Source: Sorex araneus (taxonomy: Eukaryota > Chordata > Mammalia > Eulipotyphla > Soricidae). Taken from it: 64,000 nt of DNA. The notes under the pieces were generated by a model. It made no database searches. It worked only from the letters and a program-made list of their open reading frames with translations, and had not been told where the DNA came from. Position numbers and translations under genes: made by a program. Below are positions 19,285 to 31,389 of the stretch, piece by piece (the first letter of the stretch is position 1; each line of letters starts with the position of its first letter). The stretch lies in NCBI RefSeq assembly GCF_027595985.1, contig NC_073303.1, forward strand, positions 378,814,342 through 378,878,341, read 5' to 3'.

Positions 19285-20890
19285 TGTCAGGTCTCAGGAC
19301 TTGGCTCCCAGTGCTCAGGGATCCCCCGGCAGGCTCGGGGGCCCTAGGAGTGCCCACCGCCAGGCCTGGCTGGGCCACGCGCGGGCGGGCCCCTCACCGC
19401 CAGGCTGTCCAGCGCCGGGGCTGGCGGCCAGCTCGTGCAGCTCCAGGCGGTAAGGCCGCGGGCGCGCCGCCGTGGCCTCCTCGGGGCTGCGCGCAAGGCG
19501 CTCCGTCCGTCTGCGGGCACCAGGCACCGTTTCTCCCGTTTATTCCCCCGCACCTCCCTCTTCCTCGCCCTGCCCCGCGCTGCCGGGCTCCCGGGCCCGC
19601 CGCTGGCCCCAGGGTCACTCCCGCGGGCCTGGGGCCTCAGGGGGCTCCGGGGCCGAACCGGGCCGGCCGCACCCCGCGTCCCGCCAGCGCGGCCGCCCTC
19701 TCCGGGCCTCGTTCCTCCGGGAGCCCCGCGGGACGGGCCCGCCCCTCCCGGCGCTCGGCCCCGCGCAAGGCCCCGGGCGCGGCGCCCACGGGCGGGCGGC
19801 CCACGGGAGAGCCCGGGAGCGGCCCCGCCGCCCGCCTCAGCCCCGGCGGACGCGCCTCGGCGGCGGCCCGAGCCAGCCCGGCACTTCCGCTTCCCTCTCC
19901 GGCTCCGGCCACTTCCGGCTCCGGCTCCGCCGACTTCCGGCCGGCGCGGAGGGGCCGCGGGGAGCCGCCGCCCGGGGCCGCCCGCGTCTCCCAGGAGCCC
20001 GGGGGGGCCCGCCGGGGCGCGGGGAGACGATGCGCGCCCGGCCGGGCCCGTCCCGCGGCCCCGCGTCCCGGCGGCGGAACCCGGCCCCGGCGCCGCGAGC
20101 GCCTCCTCCGGGAGCGGCCGGAAGCGGCGGCGCGGCGGCGCCGGAAGTCCCGCCCGCGCCGCCCCGAGGGAAGACGGTGAGCCGGAGGAGCCAGTCGGCG
20201 CGGCGAGCAGGAGCCGTCCCGCCGGCGACCAGGTGAGCGCGTCTGCGGCCGGGGCGGGGGCGCGGGCGCGGGCGGCGGCCGGCGGCGGCGCGGGCCCGGG
20301 GGGCGGCGGCCCGGGGGCCGGGCGGGGGCGGCGGGGCGCGGGGGGCCCCGTCAGGGCGCCGCGCTCTCCCCCCGCCCCCCTCCCCCCGCCTCCGCCCCGC
20401 CCGCCCGCCCCGCCCGGCCGCGCCCGCCGCCCGCCCCGCGCCGCCGCCGCCGCCGCCGCCCGCTGCGCCGCCTGCCGTTGGGGACGCGCCGGCCGGCCGG
20501 GCCCTCGGGGGCGTCGCTCCGCCGCCCCGCGCCCCGCGCCCCGCGCGCGGTCGCCTCAGCCCCCCGAGGCCGCGGGCGCGCGCCTTGGCCGCTGTGCGCG
20601 GGAGCCCCGGCCCGCGGGGACGCGCCCGTCACGGGCCCCGCCACGGCCCCGCGGGTGGCCCGCGCCACGGGCCCGGAGGACAGCGGCGCCCGCGCCCCCA
20701 GCGCCCCGAGGCGAGCCGGGGGCGGCGCGGGCGAGCTCTGGGCGGGCCAGGCGGGCCAGGAAGCGCAGGTGGCCGCGCAGGAAGCGGGTGTCGCGCGGGC
20801 ACGAGGGTCCCGCCGAGCGGGCCCCGCTAGGGGTGTCCCCTGGGAGGACGCAGGGACCGCGGCCACCCAGGCGCTTCTCGGTGGGCTGCG
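19285..20890. promoter_or_regulatory. ZNF407: CpG island, ZNF407 promoter
   Basis: About 1.6 kb of very GC-rich, CpG-dense sequence with no TATA box seen. ETS/GABP-type sites: CACTTCCG at about 19882, ACTTCCGG at about 19911 and 19933, CCGGAAG at about 20119 and CCGGAAGT at 20141. This is the pattern of a TATA-less broad promoter. All long frames here are open on both strands because stop codons are rare in GC-rich DNA; none looks like a protein. Confidence 0.85.
19950..20232 (+). other. ZNF407: ZNF407 exon 1, non-coding (5' end undefined)
   Basis: A consensus donor CCAG|gtgagc at 20232/20233 lies at the downstream side of the ETS cluster. The next suitable acceptor is at 46945/46946, directly before the coding exon. 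The transcription start is inferred only from the ETS sites, so the start given is approximate. Confidence 0.5.
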
Positions 20891-20995
20891 CCCTGGCCCC
20901 TTCCTTTGTCTCACCTGCACCGCGCCTGCACAGGTGTTCCGGGGGTCGGACCTGTCAGCACGGTGCAAATTAAACGGGCCTCGGCCAGAGTGACA

Positions 20996-21118
20996 GCCGG
21001 GGCGTTTGCCCTGCTATAGCCGGCCCCGGTTCCACCCCCGGCATCGCACGTGGTCCTCGAGCACTGCCAGTGTTCCTGAGGGCATCGCCAGCTGTGGCCC
21101 CCAACAGATGCAAAAGAA
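20996..21118 (+). mobile_element. Old SINE-A-like copy
   Basis: 'ggggcgtttgccctgctata', 'gcatcgcacgtggtcctcga', 'gagcactgccag', ending in an A-rich stretch; diverged and with a short head. Confidence 0.65.
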
Positions 21119-21119
21119 A

Positions 21120-23320
21120 ATTGGAAACTGATCAGTAACTGATGCCGTCCACCTAATTAGCACAGGAATTTTCCAGAATGCAGCGTGTGGCCGGCCACAG
21201 AGTTTTCTACCCTTCCTGTCCCCTTCCTGGCCTCCTGCTGGTCACTGGCAGAGTTCGGCCTGGCTTCAGCAAGCCATCACTGCTCACCTGCTTTCTGGTG
21301 GCCCTGCAGTAGGTCAGTGAGAGGTGGAAATGGGTACTCGAGCTAACCCACGCGGGATGTCACGCCTAGCAGCGATGTCTGATGTCAGTACCCGGGTCTG
21401 GGGGACCTGATGCCACACTGGCCATTGGGAGTCTTGGTTGTCAACCAAGACACTTAGAAAAAATATTTTTTGGAAAGTGCTAGATGGCTTCTTGAATTGA
21501 AAGCTGGGGAGCTGGACTTGAGGCCACACTAGGGTCACAGCTCACGGACAGACTTGTCAAGGGTCAGCTGACGGGCAGTGCCACTGGAGAACCTGGTGGT
21601 GGAGGAGACGTTCTTGTCCCTAATACAGACACTGTCTCTGCCTCCTAGTTACATTTAGTTCTTGGTGGGAGCAGGAGATCAGCGGTGCTTGCGCTGATGG
21701 GGAGCAGAGAGACTGAAGCAGATTTCTGACTCACCTCTAAGATTCACTGTGCAAAGGACCTTCCTGCAGCAGAGCAGCTCGGAGTATGCGTAACTATGAA
21801 AATGGCCAGACTCGGAGGGCAAGGGATTCCTCGAGCGACTGAGCGCGCAGACTGAGCCCCCCAGGGTGAGGGGCTTCTCGAGGGACTGAGCCACAGACTG
21901 AACAGGAATCAGTGGGCCAAAGAGACCGAGAGAGGAGGGGGAGCTTGAGTTTCAGGCTGAGGGTCTCTAGGCAAGAGGGAACATGGACCGTTTCAGAGTT
22001 TAAAGGAGTTTGGTTTAGTCAGGTCAGAAAATGAGGTGGGATGAAAGGTGAGGCTGGAAGGATCCTTCGCAGAAATATAGCGGCATGGTGGCTTAGCTTC
22101 GGCAGATGGCAGGGCCGTCAACCTTACTACAGACTTCCCTGGCCTCTGAGCCACAAGGGGAAGTGCGTGGGCTGACAGGGAAATTGAAAGGATTTGGGCC
22201 CCAGGTGCTGCGAGTGAGGGGAAGGTAAGTTAGATGATGTCATGTTTGGGACTGTCGTGGAGCATGTACAGGTGTCGCTAAGAGGGCTTCATGTTTGGCT
22301 CCTATCTGAGGCAGCGTTGACTAGGCAGCTGTGAACCTGGAATTCAAAGCCATGGGCGCATCATAGCCGTCTCTGTTCTTGCACACATCTTGTGCGTCTG
22401 TGTCTAGCGGAGTTCTTCACTAGGACCCTTGCCCTGCTTCCAAGTTAACAAATCACAAGCTCGTGTTGCACTTGGAAGATTACCAGTAGACATTTTTGGA
22501 ATTTGATCCACAGGGCATTGGCATTGAGAATGAGTGAGTTTGGGCAGTTTGGGAGGAAGGAAAGGACAGTTTTGTATCTAACAACTGACTTGTGAGTATA
22601 TTTGTTGCTGCAGAAATCCAGACTAATTTTTCTTGATTTCCTAGAAGTACCGGCGAGGAGTCCATGTCGCCTTTACCTTTTTGTTCTGGGAAAGAGACTT
22701 CTGTTCTTAGCAGCATTTTTTCTTGTGTTAGAACATTTCCTTCATGGTGATTCTAGAGGTAGATAATGATTATTATAGCTCTCTACTCCGGTTGATTATC
22801 TAGTAATTCCATCTGCTTGGAATAAGGCTTATAGTTGGTACCAGTGGTACCAGTGGAGAGTAAAGGAATCACAACTCTATCGAATGAAGCGAAGCCTAGA
22901 ATTTTTGTAATTTAGCTCTGGAATTTAACCACCTTGGGGTTTGTTTTTGGTTGTCTCTCAGGTGCCCAGGAGACCTGGGAATTATTTATTCCTGGAAACA
23001 CTTAGTCAGCTAGGCAGGGGTGCAGTGTAGGGTGAAGCTCAGGTACTGCTTTATGGGCGAGGAGGCCTCTAGGGTCACAGATAGTGATGCTTGGAAGGTC
23101 ACGTGGTCCCACGTGCCTCGCACGCTCCCTAATGCCGGCACTGGCCTCCCAGGCCAACACTGATTCTTGAGTATAGTCGTGCAAGCTGCAAGTGTCCAAG
23201 TAAGTAACTCCTCTCGACAGGGAGCAGCAGATGTGAGCGAGTAAGTTTAGTGGCGCTCATACTAGGGCTGTTGTGTTGAGCTCCGAGCGCACTGCCAGGT
23301 GATGGACATAATCTGCTTAG
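21120..23320. other. Intronic unique sequence
   Basis: No repeat or gene recognised with confidence. Short open frames only. Confidence 0.4.
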
Positions 23321-23324
23321 AGAT

Positions 23325-23478
23325 AACCTGCGAGATGCAGTGAGGTATATTTTATCTCCTTAGAAGGAACTCAGATTTAGGATAATAGCCAGAAGGTCAC
23401 ACAGCTATTGTAGAGCTTTTAACCCGGGGATTTCAACAGGCAGTCCGACTTTAGAGCCCATGTTTAGCCACCAGACCA
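23325..23478 (-). repeat. MIR element
   Basis: 'agaaggtcacacagctattg', 'ggatttcaacaggcagtccg' and 'agagcccatgtttagccacc' follow the MIR consensus core in reverse. Confidence 0.75.
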
Positions 23479-23696
23479 TACTCCTTCCCTCAGTGCTCAT
23501 TTGTTCATGTAACAACAGTTAAAAACATTTCTCTCACACCCCTGTAAGTTATTAGAGTGCAGTTAAGGGTGACTTAAACCAGTGTTTTCCAAAGTGCGTG
23601 ATACCCCCTTCTGGGGGAGGGGTGCGTTTTAGCTGAAAGTTACATAAAGTAGCTTTAGGTGCGTAAAAATGGTAGGTTTCAAGGGGCACTGAGTGG

Positions 23697-23884
23697 TTTT
23701 TTTTTTGTTTTGTTTTGTTTTTGGGTCACACCCGGCGATGCACAGGGGTTACTCCTGGCTCATGCACTCAGGAATTACTCCTGGCAGTGCTTGGGGGACC
23801 ATATGGGATGCTGGGATTCGAACCTGGGTCAGCCGTGTGCAAGGCAAACAAACGCCCTACCCGCTGTGCTATCGCTCCAGCCCC
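23697..23884 (-). mobile_element. SINE-A
   Basis: T-rich start with TTTTG units, 'gggtcacacccggcgatgca', 'accatatgggatgctgggat', head end 'tatcgctccagcccc'. Confidence 0.93.
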
Positions 23885-25925
23885 ATGAGAGTTTATTACT
23901 CTCAGAGAAGGGGGAGGGAGGCCAAGTAAGTTTGGGCACGTTTGCTATAGACATACCCGTCTCACCAACACCTGTGCCTGCTGTGTCTGGCGGGCAGGCA
24001 GAGGGGCCTGTTCCAGGAGGGAGGCCTGGTGATGGGGCAGGACCCTTGGTTAAGTCAGGGGGGCCGCTTGGGAAGGGCTGGGAGGCAGTAGGACACAGGC
24101 CTGCTGTGTAGGCTGGGGCTGTGGCAGGGACAGTCATGCCCCCATTAGATGCCCTCTCACACTGATTCCCCACCAGAGGCGAGCTCGGAACGACCCACTG
24201 GGCTCGCTCTGAGGGGTCCGTGAAGGCTAGCACATGGAGAGTTACCTCATTTGGAGCCCCCTGGCGGGTTCCATTCCCTCCAGCCAGTTCAGATGCTTTT
24301 GCTGGTGGGCGTGGCCTGCCAGGGGGCTATAGGTTTTGTGCGGACCTTTGTCACCGGGAGCCTCAGTTGGCAAGGCCTGCTGAGAAGGGGTTGGGGCCAG
24401 AACCCTAACTCGACACCCCCCATAACTGACGTCCCCTGCAGCCGCAGTGGGTCGAAGCTCTCTTCTCAGCCCTTGGGCCCGCGTTAGGAGCCGGGCGCTG
24501 CCTTGTCTCTGAAACGGCGCCTCCCAAGGAGCTGTTCTCCTCCAGGGTCCTCAGGGAGTCGAGCAGCTCTGGGAGTGTGGGGTGCGGGGCGACGCAGATG
24601 CTCCAGTTCCCGCTTAGCTGCCAGGCCCAGGCGCAGCTGGCTGAGGCCACACTGATGAGGAGCCATTTGGTGACTAAGTGACACCTTGACCCTTGTTAGG
24701 TCACCAGGGGACAAGAGCCCCTCCGTTTGCAGGGTGTATTCTCATGTGCCAGGGCAAAGGTCATGTTACACTGTTCCCAGCTGACAGGTGAGAGAGCGCG
24801 GGGTGGCCTCCAGGCGAGGGCCGCGGGGCCTCCAGTCAGAGGTATTGGGTGAGCTCAGGCCTGAGTTTGGGTGCACTTGCTGGCGTTAGCTGTGACCGCA
24901 GGTGGCGCTCAGCCTCTCGGCCACAGACGCTTCATCTTAGCGTCTGTGGGAATGTTTCCTGATGGAACGTGGGCAAAGCAGATAATGAAGGGTTGGACGC
25001 CAGGCCAGCCCTCAGCTTGCTGCAAGTGCTCCCTCAGCCGGACAGCAGTGCTGCATCCCAGCCTGTCCCTCGGAGGTAACTACCCCAGGACAGAGAAAGG
25101 TCAAGCCCCAGGGTCTCCCTGTGTACCTGTTACTAGTGTAGGAGTTGTAAGATACATTGTAAACAATCTCTGTGAAAACAAATCTCAGTCTTGGAAGGAA
25201 TACACTTCATTCTATGCAGTGGGAGACATAGACTACCTCTGTGTATACAGTTACTCTGCCAGCCCCAGGCTGCCCTAAGGAGAGACTCAGCCCTGGCCTG
25301 CGGGTCGGGAAGGGGCTGGGGGGCAGGGGTGGTCTTAGACTTCTGGGTACTTCCTGAGCTCAGTGTGTCCTGTAAGTCATGCGGGGTAGGAGGCACGGAC
25401 CGTGAAGCTGGAGAGGGCCCCGTTTGCCCCTGGTCACACGGTGGGGAGGTGGGGGGGAGAACGCTGCTGTTCTTCCTCTTGTCACTGGACTGTGGTCCCC
25501 AAGTGGAGACCTACCTATCCTTCAAGACCTCTTCTAACATCACCATCTTTCAAAGACGCTCACCTCTAGGGAAGTGGAATTAGAGCTTCCGCATGTGAAT
25601 GTTAGGGGCATACAGTCAGTCTGCAGTAGGTGGGTTTCTTGGAGTTTCTGCTAGGTAGGACGCCTTCAAAATCAACCTGATAAAGAGCCAAGTCAGAAAC
25701 CTCAAAATCAGAAACTGCAAAATCAGAATTTAGATGGCTTTTGTTAAAATAAACACAGGTTTTTTTTTAGAATAATGACATTATTTTAGATGTGTTAAAT
25801 ATGATTCAGAGATCAGTTGATGAGGAAATTTCAATTGCTTCATTTTGACGAGAGAGAAATGCAGTGAAAAGCTATGATGCTCTTTTCACTTATAGGCCTT
25901 ACTCCTTCATAGGGTTATCAAACTT
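23885..25925. other. Intronic unique sequence
   Basis: GC-moderate, no repeat family recognised, no exon with both splice sites and a plausible frame. Confidence 0.4.
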
Positions 25926-26097
25926 TATATTTTTGGTTTTATTTTTGGGTTGCAACCAGTGATGCTGAGGAGTATTCCTGGCTCTGCACTCAAGGGTCAG
26001 TCCTGGTGGTGCTGGAGGGACCATATGGGGTGCCAGGGATGGAACCTAATGGTCTGCGTGTAAGGCGACACCCCACCTGCTGTCCTATGGCTCTGCC
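25926..26097 (-). mobile_element. Old SINE-A copy
   Basis: 'tttttgggttgcaaccagtg', 'gagggaccatatggggtgcc', 'gtaaggcgacaccccacctg'; diverged. Confidence 0.75.
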
Positions 26098-26110
26098 AAG
26101 GGTTATCACA

Positions 26111-26272
26111 TTTCTTTTTTTCTTTTTGGGTCACACCCGGTGATGCACAGGGGTTACTCCTGGTTCTACACTCAGGAATTACTCCTGGCGGTGCTCAGGG
26201 GACCATATGGGATGCTGGGATTTGAACCCGGGTCGGCTGAGTGCAAGGCAAACGCCTTACTCGATCCAGCCC
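26111..26272 (-). mobile_element. SINE-A
   Basis: Poly(T)/TTTC start, 'gggtcacacccggtgatgca', head truncated internally ('gccttactcgatccagccc'). Flanks 'gggttatcacattt' and 'gggttatcgtattt' look like the target-site duplication. Confidence 0.9.
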
Positions 26273-26944
26273 TGGGTTATCGTATTTAGAGTATATGGAC
26301 ACATGTATGGGTTGTGTCTGCGATCTGTTCTAGTTCCCTCACTGTCAGATAAGGAGGCTGAGCCCCACAAGCGGCTACTGCAGGCCGAGGGTTCTGGCCG
26401 GGAAGGAGTGGGGTCCGGGCCCCGCTTCCTAGCGGCTGCATTGCTGTCCGTAGGGCTGCTGGCTGCTAGTTGACTGACATTTCTCACCAGTTCCTGGGTG
26501 ATGCGGAGGCAGCCAGCTCTGAGCTGGTGGGAGCGCCCTGGGCTTTTGAATCGTCCAGGAGGAGCCCAGGCTCCCCGTCCAGTCCCCGTGGAAGCCAGTC
26601 TCACCTTCCCTGGTATTCGAGAATCAGGCCCCTCAGTTCTGTGTCACACAGAGCCGTGCCCAGCGACATGCGATTTTGACTAGAAAAGGAGTGCTGCTTT
26701 TGGCACTCCTTTTAGAAGTATTTCGGTACTTCTAAGGATAGTTTTGGGAACTGATTGTAGAAATCATAATTGTTTGCCCGTGAAGGGGAGACACTTTGAG
26801 CTTGGAGAGCCCTCAGTCTTTTCAACATTCTCCTTGGAAAGGGTGTCAAGTTTAATTGTAGTGAGTATAAAAGTGAAAAATCATCCTTTTGTCCCTCTGT
26901 TTTTCTGTTACTTTGTATACTAAAAGATTTTAAAATCCACTAGG

Positions 26945-27214
26945 TTGCACAGTTGCACCCTCAGTAAGCTGAACGAGAGAATAAAGGTCATTTATGGAAG
27001 GTCATATACCTGGAGAGACTTTAGTACTGTGGGGAAGGTTACTCTAGTCTCTGGATCCTGTGACCCTTGTAGGTCTTTACGTCCTGTGGCCCCCTCAGAA
27101 TACCCTGAGAGCCCTGAGGGGACCAAATTGCCTTTAGCTGAGAAATCCTGCTTAGATGATCTCAATTACAGACTTTTATTGAACAATCAAAATTTATTTC
27201 AGTTTATTTATTTT
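26945..27214. other. Intronic, nothing recognised
   Basis: Unique AT-moderate sequence before a pair of adjacent SINEs. Confidence 0.4.
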
Positions 27215-27401
27215 TTAAACTACTTTTGGGCTTGGGCTACACCCGGTGTTCTTAGGGGTTACTCTTGGCTCTGCACTTAGGAATCACTCCAGGCAGTGCT
27301 CAGGGGACCATATGGAATACTGGTGATCAAACCTGGGTCAGTTGGGTGCCAGGCAGATGCAAAGCAAGGCTGATGACCCACTGTATTATTGCTCTGACCC
27401 C
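27215..27401 (-). mobile_element. Old SINE-A copy
   Basis: 'gggctacacccggtgttctt', 'accatatggaatactggtga', 'ttattgctctgacccc'. Next to a young copy of the same family and orientation. Confidence 0.8.
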
Positions 27402-27423
27402 AGAGTTTATTTCAGTTTAAACA

Positions 27424-27454
<31 letters not shown>

Positions 27455-27615
27455 TTTTGGGTCACACCCAGCGATGCTCAGGGGTTACTCCTGGCTTTGC
27501 ACTCAGGAACTACTCCTGGCGGTGCTTGGGGGACCATATGGGATGCCGGGGATCGAACCCGGGTCGGCCGCGTGCAAGGCAAACGCCCTACCCGCTGTGC
27601 TATCGCTCCGGCCCC
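27424..27615 (-). mobile_element. SINE-A, very young
   Basis: A T run of about 28, near-consensus body and head 'tatcgctccggcccc'. CAGTTTAAACATTTTT occurs on both sides (before 27424 and after 27615). Confidence 0.95.
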
Positions 27616-27639
27616 CAGTTTAAACATTTTTTTATAATT

Positions 27640-28400
27640 ACTGGAATTTTTGTTTTTAGTACCATTGTAGGAGGGACTTGTGTATTTTTACATTAGAATA
27701 AGTGGGTGATACCTTCCTGTCTTTGAATCTTATTGACATGTGTTAAAAAGAACTTGTTACTTCAAAATAATTTTAGAATTAGTTAGAAAATAAGTTTAGA
27801 ATTTTTAGAAAAAATTTGTAAGAATGCCTTTGTTAACATCTTATGTAGCTATAGTACAATTATTAAGAAGAGTCAATTGATGGAATTATTTTGAAGACTT
27901 TGAGTTTCATCTCTGATGTCTTTTCTGGTCTGGAATTCATCCAATTTGTGCTACAATTTCTTACCATTTTCCTTAGAGCGTTTTTACGAAAATAAGGATC
28001 TGCTTGAGTTCATCACAAGCATTTGCTCTGCGTGCTTGCTGCATACCCACTTCTGGTCCATAGAGCTTGGTAGACCATGCAGATGGAATTATTGGACATA
28101 GACTGTGCACACACTCATTAAAGTGTGCATGCCTTTAGCCTCTCAATCCGAGTAACTTGTAAAATACGTACCTGATCTGCTTCTCCCCAGAGTCCCTCGC
28201 TCCTTGGAGGAAGGGCGCAGATCTCTCTCTGCTTAGCGGTGACGACTTGGTACTTGGCACAGAGGAGGCACATGATAAATGCTAATTACTAAGGGATATT
28301 ACATTTTGTTAACTGTTTTATAGGCTATTGGACTGCTGTGAATGTATTTCCGCATTAGCACAGCTATGCACTTCTCAGCATTTTAGATGTGGATATGCCA
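27640..28400. other. Intronic unique sequence
   Basis: AT-rich, no gene or repeat family recognised. Confidence 0.4.
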
Positions 28401-28407
28401 CCTTGAC

Positions 28408-28491
28408 CTCTTTCTTTCCTTCCTTCCTTCCTTCCTTCCTTCCTTCCTTCCTTCCTTCCTTCCTTCCTTCCTTCCTTCCTTCCTTCCTTCC

Positions 28492-28590
<99 letters not shown>

Positions 28591-28591
28591 T
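28408..28591. repeat. (CTTC)n followed by (CTTT)n microsatellite
   Basis: About 80 bp of TTCC repeats then about 100 bp of TTTC repeats, forming a pure polypyrimidine strand. It abuts the tail end of an antisense L1-type 3' UTR, so on the minus strand it continues a poly(A)-like tail. Confidence 0.97.
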
Positions 28592-28860
28592 CATCACTGT
28601 GAGACACACAGACACAAGGTTGTTGTTCATGACTGAGTTTCAGTCATACAATGTTCCAGTACCCATCCTTTCACCATTGTACATTTTCCGCCACCACACC
28701 CTTACCACCTGCACCCCTCCCTGCTCCAGCCTGCCTCTACTTCCCCCCTCCTTCTGAGAAGTTATCATGTATATTCGTTACCTGCTATCAGCACTCAGTT
28801 CTTGTCCAGAGTGGTCACCTCGCCTTGTTTTTCTTACCCTAGTCTACATTGGGGGATAGT
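28592..28860 (-). repeat. L1-type 3' end, antisense
   Basis: 'catcactgtgagacacacag', 'gtcatacaatgttccagtac', 'atcctttcaccattgtacat', 'agcactcagttcttgtccag': same order as at 565, 39733 and 46600. Confidence 0.7.
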
Positions 28861-29125
28861 ATCTTATTTCAAGTTTAGTCTCATATAAGGATTTTCATGG
28901 TGAATATCCTTTCACACATATTGTTCTTGTTTTTTCCTTTATATAAATTCTGTAAAGAGTCATTGATGGCTGAGAGAAGGAGCACTGGAAAGCTCTTATT
29001 GCATATTGCAGAGGTACTCTCTGGAAAGGGCACAGAGTCACCCGAGTCACTGCTGTTGAGAATGGCCATTTCCTCGCGTGTTCCCCAGTGCTCAGCATTC
29101 TTCTTAAGAATAAGACTCAGTTGAG

Positions 29126-29269
29126 GGGACTGGAGCAATAGCACAACGGGGAGGGCGTTTGCCTTGCACGAGACCGACCCCGGTTCGATTCCCAGCATCC
29201 CAGATGGTCCCCTGAGCACCGCCAGGAGTGCAAAGCCAGGAGCAGTCTGTGCATCGCCAGGTGTGACCC

Positions 29270-29300
<31 letters not shown>
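29126..29300 (+). mobile_element. SINE-A with 20-bp target-site duplication
   Basis: Head 'ggactggagcaatagcacaa', B box ggttcgattcc, tail (AAAAC)n. The flank AAGAATAAGACTCAGTTGAG is exact at 29106-29125 and 29301-29320. A short internal deletion removes part of the body. Confidence 0.96.
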
Positions 29301-29435
29301 AAGAATAAGACTCAGTTGAGATTTGGAGAGGGCTACTGTGTTTGAAAGGTTCTGCCTAAAGGGTTTTGGGATTTATTAGTTTGCTAATTATTTATTAAAA
29401 TTTTATAATTATTTATAATAAATAAATAGGAAGAG

Positions 29436-29641
29436 CCTGGCAAACTCCCCGTGGCGTAGTCAGTATGCCAAATACAGTAACAATAACAGGTCAAGGGAAT
29501 ACCCTTGATCCTGAAAGAGCCTCCGATCATTGGGAAAGACGAATAAGGAGAGGCTGTTAAAATCTCACAGAGCTGGGACGAATGGAGATGTTGCTGGTGC
29601 CCACTCGAGCAAATTGATGAACAGTGGGATGACAGTGACAC
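29436..29641 (+). mobile_element. SINE-B long form, 5' truncated
   Basis: Begins within 'agagcctggcaaactccccg', then 'taacaataacaggtcaaggg', 'aaggagaggctgttaaaatc', 'gctgggacgaatggagatgt' and the RTE 3' tail. It retains the long RTE 5' UTR block. Confidence 0.85.
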
Positions 29642-30036
29642 AGTGATTATTTATAATCAAATTATTAATTAAATCCCCACTTTTTCATATTACAAGCTTA
29701 TATTTTTTGTTTGTTTCAGTGAGAGAACAGAATTAAACCAAGTGAAGTTGTGTGTAAAAACCTAGTCAGTGTTTTATTTGGGCTACCTTACATGTCAGTC
29801 TCTGGGCAAGGCTGGGGTGGGAACAAGAGGCTGGGCTGGATGCTGGAGGAGGAGGGGTGGGGGAGGAGGGTTTGCTAGAACCAGACATGAAAAGCAGCTC
29901 AGCCTGGGTGGGAGGAGCTCATTGCATACAACCTATGCCTTGTACATGTGACTGCACAGGCCCCGAGCACCCTTGGATATAACCCTGATGGCTGCTGACT
30001 GCTGCTGAAATAAAAAAAAAGTATACAAAAGTATAC

Positions 30037-30292
30037 GGGGGTGGGGGTGGAGCGATAGCACAGCATGTAGGATGTTCGCCTTGCACGGGGCGGACCTGGG
30101 TTCGATTTGTCCGCCCCTCTTGGAGAGCCCGGCAAGCTACCGAGAGTATTTCGCCCCCATGGCAGAGCCTGGCAAGCTACCCGTGGTGTATTCGATATGC
30201 CAAAAACAGTAACAAGTCTCACAATGGAGACGTTACTGGTGCCCGCTCGAGCAAATCGATGAACAACAGGATGACAGTGCTACAGTGATACT
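30037..30292 (+). mobile_element. SINE-B short form
   Basis: Head 'ggagcgatagcacagcatgt', then 'gagagcccggcaagctaccg', 'gatatgccaaaaacagtaac', 'caatggagacgttactggtg', tail GTGCTACAGTGATAC. Confidence 0.9.
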
Positions 30293-30389
30293 TTATGTCT
30301 TCCCTTAATGTTCAGGTTCCCTCCAGATGTGCCCCTCACCAAACAACACTTCTTGAGTGTGGGAAATGTTTCTCCTATCAGTCACGAAA

Positions 30390-30720
30390 ACCAACTAGAT
30401 GCTAAAATATAGGATGCAAAACTAGTAACATTCTAGGAGACAATGTAGGAAATAGTTACAACTGATGTAGAGAGGTTATTGAAGCTATTAAACATCCCAG
30501 AAAGTGATTAAACCTTAAAATAAAGGATTAATATCTTGACAACATTTATATCAATGACTTGTGTTTGTTAAAGGAAATCTTTAGGAAAAAGGGCAGACAA
30601 GTCACAGTGAAAATAGATATTTTCAGCCTGTTAATTGATAAAAGATTTGGTATCTGGAAACGTAAACTAGGGAAAATAACTGGTTTTATTTTATTTAAAA
30701 AAATAGGCCAGTGATATGAA
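30390..30720 (+). repeat. L1 ORF2 fragment (probable)
   Basis: 'aacattctaggagacaatgt' and 'gataaaagatttggtatctg' match the spacing of the C-terminal part of mammalian L1 ORF2 as recalled. Broken frames. Confidence 0.5.
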
Positions 30721-31259
30721 TGGGCATCTCATTCATATGCACTCATTCGTCCATGTGCACTCAGACTCAGGGTTCAGCTTCTTTGGTAATCACGGTCAAA
30801 GTGGTGTTAGCTCCATACACCTGAGGCTGGCAACAAGGTAAAGCTCTCACACTCTTTGGGGAACTAGAGTCTGCCATCCCAACCTAGTCAGTAAACGTGA
30901 CTTTCCGGGGAAGGGTGGAGAAGGCCTTTGCTGAAGGAGGGAGATGCCTCTGCGGGAGGTTTAAGCGTGCGTGTTTTCCAGAGAGGCAGCTCCAACACTT
31001 GCTTTGGCTAGTGTTGTCCTGGTAACCTTCCTGGCGGGCCCTCTCCAGATTCTTCCCCACGCCCCAACTTTAGCTGAGGTTGTAAGCGGAAGTCGGAGAG
31101 CACTAGGGTGAGTCCCTCAGCTTTGTGAGGTCCCTCTGGAAGGTAGAGATGCTACTGACACATTTCTCCGTGCTTTCCTTTTGTCAGTCTGTTTGTGTAG
31201 CTCGGAAGAACCCAGAGAGGTGCAGTTTGATTTCTTTGGTGTCTGAGAATAGGGAACAA

Positions 31260-31385
31260 CTGGCACACTTACCAACAGCTGGTGGGAATGTCAGTGGCTC
31301 CAGTATCTTTGGGACCATCTAATGAAGTTGAAAGTGCATTTACCTTTTGACCCAGTAATTCTCCCATTAGGTTTTTACCCTAGAG
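31260..31385 (+). repeat. L1 ORF2 3' fragment
   Basis: 'acagctggtgggaatgtcag' and 'cttttgacccagtaattctc' are the well-known L1 sequences near the end of ORF2. Possibly part of the same old insertion as 30390-30720. Confidence 0.6.
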
Positions 31386-31389
31386 CAGC

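Noticed and set aside
20030..20232. ATG in the proposed ZNF407 exon 1 as an in-frame N-terminal extension
   Set aside because: Spliced to the exon at 46946 this frame reaches TGA within three codons, so it cannot extend ZNF407.
19435..20973. 512-residue open frame and several others on both strands in the CpG island
   Set aside because: Pro/Arg/Ala/Gly-rich in all frames on both strands; GC-rich DNA lacks stop codons. It contains the expected donor at 20232 and no recognisable domain.
28328..28636. Phe/Leu/Ser repeat frame and Lys/Glu/Arg frame opposite
   Set aside because: Translation of (CTTC)n/(CTTT)n.
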